Source: an uncultured Porphyromonadaceae bacterium
GTDB lineage: Bacteria > Bacteroidota > Bacteroidia > Bacteroidales > Muribaculaceae
DNA: 22,649 nucleotides
Direction: 5' to 3'
Assembly: GCA_900548875.1 (NCBI GenBank)
Contig: URMA01000045.1
Coordinates: forward strand, 1-22,649
The number at the start of each line of letters is the position of its first letter. The first letter of the stretch is position 1. The position numbers and the translations under genes are program-made. Positions 16,738 through 22,649 of this stretch are shown here, one piece after another. The notes below the pieces were generated by a model. It ran no database searches and had not been told where the DNA came from. It worked only from the letters and a program-made list of their open reading frames with translations.

Positions 16738-18393
16738 TTATTTCATGTTGTCGATATATTTCTTCAAAGCCTCGTTGGTCGGATCGAGTTCGAGGTATTT
16801 TATATAGTAGGATTTTGCCGTGGCTGTATCCTTTTTTGCCAAATAGTAAGAAGCTAAATACATATAAGCTTCCATGAAAGCATCTTTCTTCTTTTCAGGA
16901 TCGATAGCCGTATCTTTGTCAATGGTTTCCATCATTAAGTTGTAAGGTGCAACGGCTAGACCCTTTGAACGATCTGATCCTTCGTATGTGAGGGCGATAC
17001 GTGCCTTACGTTGTGCGATACGATAGTCTTCCGGAACTTTTACAAGTACAGAATCGATAACTGCATTAGCCTTTTCGTAAGCTGCATTTTTAATAGAGTC
17101 GTTCAATGCTGTAGCAACGACGTTCTGGTAGCGGCCTGCGAGTATGAAAAGGTCGTTTGTTGTGTGGTCGCCTTTTTCAATGAACTTAGCAAAAAGTTCC
17201 GCTGACTTCAAGTGGTAGTTGGCAGCTTTAATGCTGTCAGTTGTAGAAGTTGCAGCTGAACTATATGCGCCACTCAGGTCTTTCAGCAGTTCTACTTTGT
17301 CGGGGTTGATTTCTACCGCCTTTTCATATTCGCCGAGAGCCTGTTCTTCTTTGCCGAGTGCTTTCAGAACATCGCCGTAAGTTGTGTAGTCGTTTGATGA
17401 CAACAGGTTTTCTTCAGATGCTGACTTGAACATTTCGACAGCTGATTTTTCAGCTTCTGCATATTGTTCCAAAGCAGCCTGGTTCAAGAACACCATACGT
17501 TTCATAAGGAATGCGTTCGGGTTCTTCTGGAGCTGTGCTTGAGCACGGCTGAGGGATTCCTGATAGTTCTTGCCGAAGTAGAGGAGCACTACGTAACGTT
17601 CGTCGTCCGAAGCGAAGTGGTTCGGGTTGTCGATGACGTTCTTATATTGTTCTGCTGCTTTTGTCCATTGGTTGTTTTCGTAGTATTTTTCAGCCAATTC
17701 GCGTTGAGCAAGTGCTGAATTCGGATTCTTTGCTACGATTTCTTCCAATTTCTGGATAGCCACTGCCGGGTTGATGCGGAAATAAGTGTTGGCATATTTT
17801 ACGTATGCGATAGGGCGTTCAGCATCGAAATTAATGGCCATTTCGTAGTAGCCGGCAGAGTCGCCATATTTTTGTTCGTCAGCAAACATGTCGCCTTCGA
17901 AAATATAGATGGCTGATTCTTGTTTGTCCTTTTTCTTAGCGTCTTTCAGCGCGTCGTTCCATTGTTTGTTGTATTTCACTTTGTCGGCATTGTAGTATGC
18001 ACGGGCAATGTCAACGCGGATTTTTGCATCTTTTTTGTTGATTTTTTCTGCATCCTTGAAAAAGTCCTTGGCTGCATCGGCATTTCCCTTCTTCAAAGCT
18101 ACTGCACCTTTACCGACGTAGTTGTAGGCATATTCCGGATTGGCTTGAAGGCCAAGGTCGAAATATTTGGTAGCTTGGTCTAAGTTGCCTTTGTTCAATT
18201 CTATCCAACCCAGATAGTAGTAGGCTTCTGCCTTGTCGGTTGTTGCTTCGTCCAATGTCTGCAACAGCACGATTTCAGCGTTTTTTTCTTGTCCGGCTTG
18301 AAAATATTCAACGCCGTCTTTGTAACCGTCGGCATAGCTTGCAAATACTGAGCTGCCGAATAAGGCCAGTGCTAAAATAAATTTAAATTTCAT
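16738..18393 (-). CDS. Exported tetratricopeptide-repeat protein
   Basis: A 551-residue protein with an N-terminal signal peptide (residues 1-21, cleavage likely after SYA) and no further membrane helix, so it is periplasmic or attached to the outer membrane from inside. It is built of consecutive TPR helix pairs. Clear ones are AEAYYYLGWIELNKGNLDQA (about 56-75), the repeats around 75-135, several in 190-270 and 335-370, and a last one ending in YLELDPTNEAL near the C-terminus. TPR proteins act as scaffolds for protein partners. Here the context suggests partnership with the PstS-like lipoprotein encoded 31 bp upstream and the small membrane protein before it. Very regular lysine/alanine-rich composition suggests strong expression. 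The precise role is unknown. Confidence 0.85.
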   Translation of the reverse strand: MKFKFILALALFGSSVFASYADGYKDGVEYFQAGQEKNAEIVLLQTLDEATTDKAEAYYYLGWIELNKGNLDQATKYFDLGLQANPEYAYNYVGKGAVALKKGNADAAKDFFKDAEKINKKDAKIRVDIARAYYNADKVKYNKQWNDALKDAKKKDKQESAIYIFEGDMFADEQKYGDSAGYYEMAINFDAERPIAYVKYANTYFRINPAVAIQKLEEIVAKNPNSALAQRELAEKYYENNQWTKAAEQYKNVIDNPNHFASDDERYVVLLYFGKNYQESLSRAQAQLQKNPNAFLMKRMVFLNQAALEQYAEAEKSAVEMFKSASEENLLSSNDYTTYGDVLKALGKEEQALGEYEKAVEINPDKVELLKDLSGAYSSAATSTTDSIKAANYHLKSAELFAKFIEKGDHTTNDLFILAGRYQNVVATALNDSIKNAAYEKANAVIDSVLVKVPEDYRIAQRKARIALTYEGSDRSKGLAVAPYNLMMETIDKDTAIDPEKKKDAFMEAYMYLASYYLAKKDTATAKSYYIKYLELDPTNEALKKYIDNMK

Positions 18394-18424
18394 TGTGTTA
18401 GTATTTATCGATTTTACATTTTTG

Positions 18425-19426
18425 TTAATACAAGGTTACTTGGCGTCGGGGCATTATGGCAGGAAGTATTCCTGTGTTAAGGATGATTTTTTGACTGATG
18501 ACGCCTGTAAGGAAGGAATAGAATCCGTGAGGCAACGTACCGTTTGCTCCGATGCAGATGGCATAGATGCTTCTGTAGAGCGGATAGTCTCCCGTGTAGA
18601 TGTAATATTGGTAAGGCTTGTAAGCTACCGGATTGTCGTTGCGGCGGATGCCCAATACCTTTATTTCCGTGGAAAGTTTGTTGTTGCCTTCGTAGGAAAG
18701 TTCGGTAGTGTCGTTGCGCTGGAGACGTTCCATTTTTTGCTCCGTGCCTGCCGTATCTGTTCCGTTGGCCATGCCGTCGAGATTTGTATTCAGCCAGGTT
18801 ACGCCGATGACACCCAGGGCATTTTTACGTTTCTTGACTACATCGATGACGGCCTGGTTGCTGCCTTGTGCAAATACATCCTTTGCAAAGAACTTGCCGT
18901 TGGTCAACGAGTCGCGCATGTATTTCACTGTGCTGGAATTTTCGTGGTCGAACACCATCATTATCTTGCCCGACTTGTTCGGTGAGATTTCGTTCCAGTC
19001 TGTAACTTTTCCGAGGAGAATATCGCTGATGTCACCCAATGAGAGTTCTTCAATCGGATTCTCATTATTGACGATGAGCGCGATGGCATCAACGGCAATC
19101 TGCTGGGTTTTTACATTTTTCTTCTTGCTTTCCAGATAGTCAATCTTGTCTTGTGACAATTTGTGCGGTATGACGATGAGCCGTGTGCTGGTGGCCAGTA
19201 ATGAATCGACGGCTTCAGCTTCACTTACATAGTAGGGCACGATGCTGGCTTCAGGATAGGTATATTCAAAAACATCGATTTCCTGATTCATGATGTTTTC
19301 AAAACTTTGGTCGCACATGACGGATGTCACACCGCTGGTGCTTGTTTCAATGGTCTGACGTTTGTTGCATGAGCAGAATGACATTGCTGCGACAGTGGCA
19401 AATAGGAATAGTTTCTTCAGTTTCAT
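18425..19426 (-). CDS. PstS-like substrate-binding lipoprotein
   Basis: A 333-residue lipoprotein. The signal peptide ends in SFCSC with acyl-acceptor Cys20; Asn21 follows. The mature part has the periplasmic binding fold of PstS-like proteins: AVDAIALIVN (111-120), SDILLGKVTDWNEI (134-147), corresponding to the family's GKITNWNEI signature, and DHENSSTVKYM (160-170), where classical PstS has an Arg/Ser-Gly-Thr phosphate-binding loop. The glycine of that loop is absent, so phosphate may not be the ligand. No pstC, pstA or pstB gene lies in the window. It sits between a small membrane protein (20 bp upstream) and the TPR gene (31 bp downstream), a likely three-gene operon. In related genomes, as far as I recall, similar genes lie next to ExbB/ExbD/TonB genes; here those are not adjacent. 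Confidence 0.85.
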   Translation of the reverse strand: MKLKKLFLFATVAAMSFCSCNKRQTIETSTSGVTSVMCDQSFENIMNQEIDVFEYTYPEASIVPYYVSEAEAVDSLLATSTRLIVIPHKLSQDKIDYLESKKKNVKTQQIAVDAIALIVNNENPIEELSLGDISDILLGKVTDWNEISPNKSGKIMMVFDHENSSTVKYMRDSLTNGKFFAKDVFAQGSNQAVIDVVKKRKNALGVIGVTWLNTNLDGMANGTDTAGTEQKMERLQRNDTTELSYEGNNKLSTEIKVLGIRRNDNPVAYKPYQYYIYTGDYPLYRSIYAICIGANGTLPHGFYSFLTGVISQKIILNTGILPAIMPRRQVTLY

Positions 19427-19446
19427 GCTAATTTGTTTTTATGTTT

Positions 19447-19656
19447 TTAATTGTAGTCCATACCTTTGAATTGGCGGTATCCTCTGTAGATGCCGTAGAC
19501 GATGAACAGGGCGCCAAGCGAATAGTATAATGCAGGTGAATCCCATTGGAAGAAGTTCATCAGCATCAGTACTCCCATTCCCAAATATATGAGAATCATG
19601 AGTATTCCGAACAGCCATCTTGCCGAAATGGGCGTTTTGTTTGTGTTTTTATCCAT
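19447..19656 (-). CDS. Small two-helix membrane protein
   Basis: A 69-residue protein that I cannot name. It has a short basic, threonine-rich head (MDKNTNKTPISAR), a first membrane helix of about 20 residues (WLFGILMILIYLGMGVLMLM, roughly 14-33), a short loop with DSP, a second helix (ALYYSLGALFIVYGIYRGY, roughly 42-60) and a tail RQFKGMDYN. Coding is supported by its position 20 bp in front of the PstS-like gene on the same strand and by its consistent membrane pattern. The location is the inner membrane; a role as an accessory of the following gene is only inferred from the neighbourhood. Confidence 0.75.
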   Translation of the reverse strand: MDKNTNKTPISARWLFGILMILIYLGMGVLMLMNFFQWDSPALYYSLGALFIVYGIYRGYRQFKGMDYN

Positions 19657-19856
19657 TCTGTTAGTTTTTATGTTTCAAGTGCATTCGGTATGGCAGATCT
19701 TTACCCGAAGCATGCCTGATTTCAAACGATTGTTTTACGATAATGTTTAATTTTTAACTTGACATTGTAAAGTTACTCAAAAATCATTTACAAATAGGCG
19801 CAACAAGTGAGTTTTTATAATTCTTAACCATTTTTGTGCTTCTCATTGTCAAAATG

Positions 19857-19890
19857 AAAAAAAGGAAATTCGTTTTGCTGAATTTCCTTT
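19857..19890 (-). terminator. Rho-independent terminator of the tRNA
   Basis: AAAGGAAATTC (19861-19871) and GAATTTCCTTT (19880-19890) form a perfect 11-bp stem with an 8-nt loop. On the minus strand a T-run follows into 19857. It begins 2 bp after the tRNA CCA end, so the tRNA is its own transcript and the downstream trio needs its own promoter. Confidence 0.9.
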
Positions 19891-19892
19891 CC

Positions 19893-19968
19893 TGGAGCCT
19901 CGAATGGGACTCGAACCCATGACCTTTTCGTTACGAATGAAATGCTCTACCGACTGAGCTATCGAGGC
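19893..19968 (-). tRNA. tRNA-Thr (anticodon CGU)
   Basis: A 76-nt cloverleaf on the minus strand. The acceptor arm pairs GCCTCGA with TCGAGGC, then U73 and an encoded CCA end. The D-arm is GCTC/GAGC, and the T-arm ATGGG/CCCAT with loop TTCGAGT. The anticodon loop reads TTCGTAA, giving anticodon CGU, which reads ACG (threonine). The anticodon stem pairs TTTC with GAAA, but the loop-closing pair 31-39 is an A/C mismatch. Confidence 0.95.
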
Positions 19969-19976
19969 GAAAATTA

Positions 19977-19998
19977 TGCCGTCATTTTTTTGACGGCA
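19977..19998 (-). other. Inverted repeat between the DUF4270 gene and the tRNA
   Basis: TGCCGTCA (19977-19984) and TGACGGCA (19991-19998) form a perfect 8-bp stem with a 6-nt loop. On the minus strand it lies 29 bp after the DUF4270 stop and is followed by TAATTTTC. It may be a weak terminator for that gene or part of the tRNA leader. Confidence 0.45.
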
Positions 19999-20006
19999 CA
20001 AAGTTA
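19999..20006 (-). promoter_or_regulatory. Possible -7 element for the tRNA
   Basis: The minus strand reads TAACTTTG, a match to TAnnTTTG, 30 bp before the tRNA 5' end. No TTTG is visible at the -33 position. It would start a transcript with a leader of about 24 nt. Confidence 0.45.
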
Positions 20007-20027
20007 TACTTTATTTTTTAATCTGCA

Positions 20028-21413
20028 CTATTTATTCACGCTTTTTTTACTGAATGCGGCAATAACTTTTGCATTTTTTATATCGAGCACAGCCATTGAC
20101 AGGGTCGAAACCTGTGGTGTGACTGCTGTTATCACATCTTTCTGCTCGTAATAATTGTTGATAGTTTCTATCGTTATGTCGACGGGCACAAGAATAAATT
20201 CTTCGTCGTCAGCTGTTACTTGAGTCTTGTTGTCGGAAATTAATTCCTTCAGGAAGGAGCGCATGCCCGAGAAAGTGTATGACTTTGTCGAACTGTCGTA
20301 AGTTGCGTAGAAGGAGTTGGTGTTATCCACGACTTTACTGTTAGCGAAAAAGTCGTCTTTTTCCGATGCTCTGACCATCAGCAGATATTTCGGGGGCGTT
20401 ATGTTCTTGTCGTTGGCGATTTCTATGACCGGAATCTTCAAGCTCAGGCTGCTAAGCACTGTAATTCCCTGATTCTGATGTCCGTAGTAAGTATCAAGAA
20501 GGGCTTGTGTCGGGAATGTGATTTTTGCTTCATATCCGACTGGCGATTGAACGACAACTTCTCCTTGGGCTACGCGCTGCTTGATGGCGTCGGAGGATGT
20601 GGATTGAATGTTGTTGTTTGTCACAATTTCCGGAGATACGGCAAAATATTGTCCCGAATACTTCATGATGGTGTCGTTGCCTTCGTCCGTCTTTTCATGC
20701 TTGCTGTAGAAAAGATTGAGATAAGTTGATTCGATAGGGATTACTGAGCCACTGCCGTAGGAGGTTGTTGCATAGATACCTTTAAAGGCATCAGCAAAAA
20801 GTTCCGGATCAGAGAATGTCGATGGCGACTGCTTGTAGAGGGTGAACAGGTCTTTTCCCAACTGTTTCGGAAGGTCTACCTCCACAATGCAATAGTGGTA
20901 CACATTGTTATAGTAGTCTTTTGTGTAGATGCTGTTCGACATTGTGTAGGATGTGCTGCCCAACAAGTCCGATTCCGAATAGTATTCGCTCGGGTTGAAG
21001 TCGCTGTAAATAGGGTATGGCAGGCGTTTGTTGAGTCGGTATACGTTTACGCGCATGGGGGCAAGCGTATCGCCGACGATATTTTCAAACGGTACTGTCA
21101 TGACGAGTTTCAGGGAGTCGATGTTGTCGGCTGTCACGTTCGTTGTGTCAATGACACTCGACGGCATGAATTCGGTGACAAAATCGGAGGACAAAGTTCC
21201 GTACTCCGAAGTGTGAAGTTTTCCAAGCAACTTGGTGACGGTCCGGGCCTGAATCTTACTGGTGGCGACGGATTCACCGCTTATTGTGAACGACGAGTCA
21301 ACAACCAACGACATGTCAGTCTCGAGTATGGAATTTCCGATGTTGTTGTCATCGCAAGCTGTAGTCGCAGCGAACAGGGCTGCGGCTCCAAGCATAAAAT
21401 GAAAAAATTTCAT
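20028..21413 (-). CDS. DUF4270 family lipoprotein
   Basis: A 461-residue lipoprotein of the DUF4270 family, widespread in Bacteroidota and without a known function. The signal peptide MKFFHFMLGAAALFAATTAC places the lipidated Cys at residue 20. It is followed directly by two acidic residues (CDDNN), compatible with the acidic lipoprotein-export signal that sends Bacteroidota lipoproteins to the cell surface. The mature part is rich in Ser, Thr, Asp and Tyr and in beta-type alternation, with no enzyme motif. A frame from 21458 would place 15 residues before the signal peptide, so the start at 21413 is preferred. The gene begins 17 bp after the stop of the GT5-like gene and is probably co-transcribed with it; this pairing is, from memory, common in the phylum. 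Confidence 0.85.
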   Translation of the reverse strand: MKFFHFMLGAAALFAATTACDDNNIGNSILETDMSLVVDSSFTISGESVATSKIQARTVTKLLGKLHTSEYGTLSSDFVTEFMPSSVIDTTNVTADNIDSLKLVMTVPFENIVGDTLAPMRVNVYRLNKRLPYPIYSDFNPSEYYSESDLLGSTSYTMSNSIYTKDYYNNVYHYCIVEVDLPKQLGKDLFTLYKQSPSTFSDPELFADAFKGIYATTSYGSGSVIPIESTYLNLFYSKHEKTDEGNDTIMKYSGQYFAVSPEIVTNNNIQSTSSDAIKQRVAQGEVVVQSPVGYEAKITFPTQALLDTYYGHQNQGITVLSSLSLKIPVIEIANDKNITPPKYLLMVRASEKDDFFANSKVVDNTNSFYATYDSSTKSYTFSGMRSFLKELISDNKTQVTADDEEFILVPVDITIETINNYYEQKDVITAVTPQVSTLSMAVLDIKNAKVIAAFSKKSVNK

Positions 21414-21430
21414 GATTGTAGATGAGTGTG

Positions 21431-22240
21431 CTATAGGGTTTTGTAAAATTCGGCACAACGATCGATGTTATTGTCTATGTTTTCATCATAAGGCAAGAAC
21501 GGAATGTTGTGTTCTTTTATAAATTCGATAATTTCTGGGTTAACGTCTTTACATTGCTGGATTACGCCGTCAGCATGCTGAAGAGCCAATTTTGCCAGGG
21601 TCGTAAAATCTACCGGCTTGCCTGAAATGGATTTGAGGTCATCGTCGTTGAAACCTTCCATTCGCAGCTTTTCTTCGAAACGCGGGTCGAGACATCCTTC
21701 GAACGACGAGCCGAAAAGCGAATAAACAATTTTCGAATTGCGGAACGACGGATCGTCGGCATAGACTTTCTTGATGTAAAGCGGTGCCAATGCGGAAATC
21801 CATCCTTGACAGTGGACGATGTTGGCTTCCCAACGGAGCTTCTTTACGGTTTCGATGGTGCCTCTTACGAAGAAGATGCAGCGCTCGTCGTTCAGCTCAG
21901 GCGTAAGTTCTGTTTCCAGACCTTTGTCCGGGTTGCGTTGGAAATAGTCGTCGTTGTAAATGAAGTACACTTGCATTCTGGCGGGTTGCAATGTGGCTAC
22001 TTTGATAATCAGAGGGTGGTCGGTGTCATCGATAATCAAGTTCATTCCTGAGAGACGAATGACTTCATGCAACTGGTTGCGTCGTTCGTTGATGCAGCCG
22101 TATTTTGGCATGAATGTCCTCACTTCATAGCCTCGTTCCTGCATGCCGTGCGGCATGTCATGTCCCATTATTGACATTTCTGAATCGGGGAGATAAGGTT
22201 TGATCTCTTGACTTATAAATAATACCTTGCCGTTACTCAT
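21431..22240 (-). CDS. Glycogen/starch synthase-like protein (GT5 N-terminal half only)
   Basis: A 269-residue cytoplasmic protein resembling only the N-terminal Rossmann half of GT5 glycogen synthase (full enzymes have about 480 residues). Matching landmarks are VLFISQEIKPY (6-16), the RTFMPKYG segment (41-48), ANIVHCQGWISAL (139-151), matching the family's HxHDW-type segment, and SLFGSSFEG (174-182). The ADP-glucose-binding KxGGL motif expected near residue 15 is replaced by KPYLPDSEM, and the whole C-terminal domain with its catalytic glutamate loop is absent. It is therefore unlikely to elongate glucan on its own. The frame ends cleanly with no downstream remnant, and the next gene follows 17 bp later, so this looks like a stable short form rather than a broken gene. 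It is divergent from panC. Confidence 0.85.
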   Translation of the reverse strand: MSNGKVLFISQEIKPYLPDSEMSIMGHDMPHGMQERGYEVRTFMPKYGCINERRNQLHEVIRLSGMNLIIDDTDHPLIIKVATLQPARMQVYFIYNDDYFQRNPDKGLETELTPELNDERCIFFVRGTIETVKKLRWEANIVHCQGWISALAPLYIKKVYADDPSFRNSKIVYSLFGSSFEGCLDPRFEEKLRMEGFNDDDLKSISGKPVDFTTLAKLALQHADGVIQQCKDVNPEIIEFIKEHNIPFLPYDENIDNNIDRCAEFYKTL

Positions 22241-22260
22241 AATTTATCTGATTATTGGTG

Positions 22261-22268
22261 CAAAGATA
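22261..22268 (-). promoter_or_regulatory. Promoter -7 element for the GT5-like/DUF4270 operon
   Basis: The minus strand reads TATCTTTG followed by CA, a full TAnnTTTG match, 20 bp before the start codon. At 19 bp further upstream there is TTTT instead of TTTG, so the -33 element is imperfect. The leader would be very short. Confidence 0.5.
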
Positions 22269-22392
22269 GTAAAAACTTTCAAATTATAAAAATATTTCGG
22301 TTAAGCCTCTGTTCAAAAGGCCTTAAAAGAAATAAAAAACAATAAAATGCAATTTTGCCCGCCTATGGTTTTTCTATGTGACAAATATTTAT

Positions 22393-22400
22393 TTCCTTTG
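22393..22400 (+). promoter_or_regulatory. Weak -7-like element for panC
   Basis: TTCCTTTG followed by CA differs from TAnnTTTG at one of six fixed positions. TTTT lies 19 bp upstream where TTTG is expected. It is 20 bp before the panC ATG. Confidence 0.3.
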
Positions 22401-22420
22401 CACCGTTTTATTTGAATCGT

Positions 22421-22649
22421 ATGAAAGTAATTAAAACGGTAAGAGAATTGAAGCAGGCTGTTTCAGAGCTGAAGCAGGCTGGTAAAGTGGTCGGATTGGT
22501 TCCGACTATGGGGGCGTTGCACGCAGGTCACATGTCGCTTGTCGACAGGGCCCGTCGCGAAAACGATGTTGTGGTCGTGAGCGTGTTTGTCAATCCGACA
22601 CAGTTTAACAATAAAGAGGATTTGCGCACATATCCCCGTACGGAAGAGC
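22421..22649 (+). CDS. panC: Pantothenate synthetase (3' end missing)
   Basis: Condenses pantoate with beta-alanine using ATP in vitamin B5 synthesis; cytoplasmic. Only the first 76 codons are in the window. They begin MKVIKTVRELKQAV and contain the class signature VPTMGALHAGHMSL (about residues 27-40), with the HxGH nucleotide-binding element, followed by VVVSVFVNPTQFN (about 50-62), which lines the pantoate/ATP site, and the start of the LRTYPRTEE segment. The match to PanC is unmistakable. It is divergent from the GT5-like gene across a 180-bp gap. Confidence 0.95.
   Translation, partial: MKVIKTVRELKQAVSELKQAGKVVGLVPTMGALHAGHMSLVDRARRENDVVVVSVFVNPTQFNNKEDLRTYPRTEE

Noticed and set aside
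18395..18985. A 196-codon plus-strand frame beginning next to the TPR start
   Set aside because: It is antisense to the PstS-like gene for most of its length and has shadow-like composition.
19857..19998. tRNA gene as an integration site of a mobile element
   Set aside because: No integrase, no repeated tRNA 3' end and no foreign-looking genes occur on either side.
21431..22240. Pseudogene of a full-length glycogen synthase
   Set aside because: There is no remnant of the C-terminal half downstream, the frame is intact, and the following gene begins 17 bp later with a good signal peptide.
1..22649. Mobile elements, CRISPR arrays, phage or toxin-antitoxin or defence genes
   Set aside because: I looked for transposases, regularly spaced repeats, nuclease or toxin motifs and found none; all genes fit core metabolism, regulation or envelope functions.

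Overview
This window looks like an ordinary core-chromosome segment of a member of the Bacteroidota, most likely Bacteroidales. Three things point there. The gene set includes an RprX/RprY-type two-component pair, a DUF4270 lipoprotein, a TamB-like giant, fused RibBA and a short standalone glycogen-synthase-like protein. Promoters repeatedly match the Bacteroides-type TTTG / TAnnTTTG pattern, several extended to TTTGCA. Start codons mostly lack a clear Shine-Dalgarno sequence. I cannot assign a genus. I see no insertion sequence, prophage, CRISPR array, integrase or rRNA.

Layout, left to right. (1) Bases 2-862 hold the 3' part of an NhaC-family Na+/H+ antiporter. It converges, with 5 bp between stop codons, on a minus-strand pair: kdsB (first gene) and an M16-peptidase-like protein without its zinc site. 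(2) Bases 3094-3825 are a self-contained transcription unit for an ECF sigma factor, with promoter, structured leader and strong terminator. (3) Bases 3847-8475 (minus) encode a 1542-residue TamB-family envelope protein. A 350-bp divergent control region separates it from rprX-rprY (8826-11016, plus). (4) Bases 11158-16560 (plus) carry plsC-like acyltransferase, a POTRA-less Omp85 barrel, an enlarged LptF/LptG-type permease and ribBA, ending in a perfect 11-bp hairpin terminator. (5) Bases 16677-19656 (minus) hold a small two-helix membrane protein, a PstS-like lipoprotein and a TPR protein. (6) A tRNA-Thr(CGU) with its terminator lies at 19857-19968 (minus). (7) Bases 20028-22240 (minus) encode a truncated GT5 protein followed by a DUF4270 lipoprotein, divergent from the 5' end of panC (22421 to the window edge).

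The common theme is the cell envelope: LPS sugar activation (KdsB), outer-membrane assembly or lipid traffic (TamB, Omp85, LptF-like), phospholipid synthesis (PlsC-like), surface or periplasmic lipoproteins, and an envelope-sensing type of two-component system in the middle. Two vitamin genes (ribBA, panC) and an ion antiporter complete the set. I found no obviously new system. The points most worth following are the N-terminal-half-only GT5 protein paired with DUF4270, the POTRA-less barrel downstream of an acyltransferase, the paired GGACGTCA elements in the rprX leader, and the matching promoter-leader sequence in front of kdsB and tamB.
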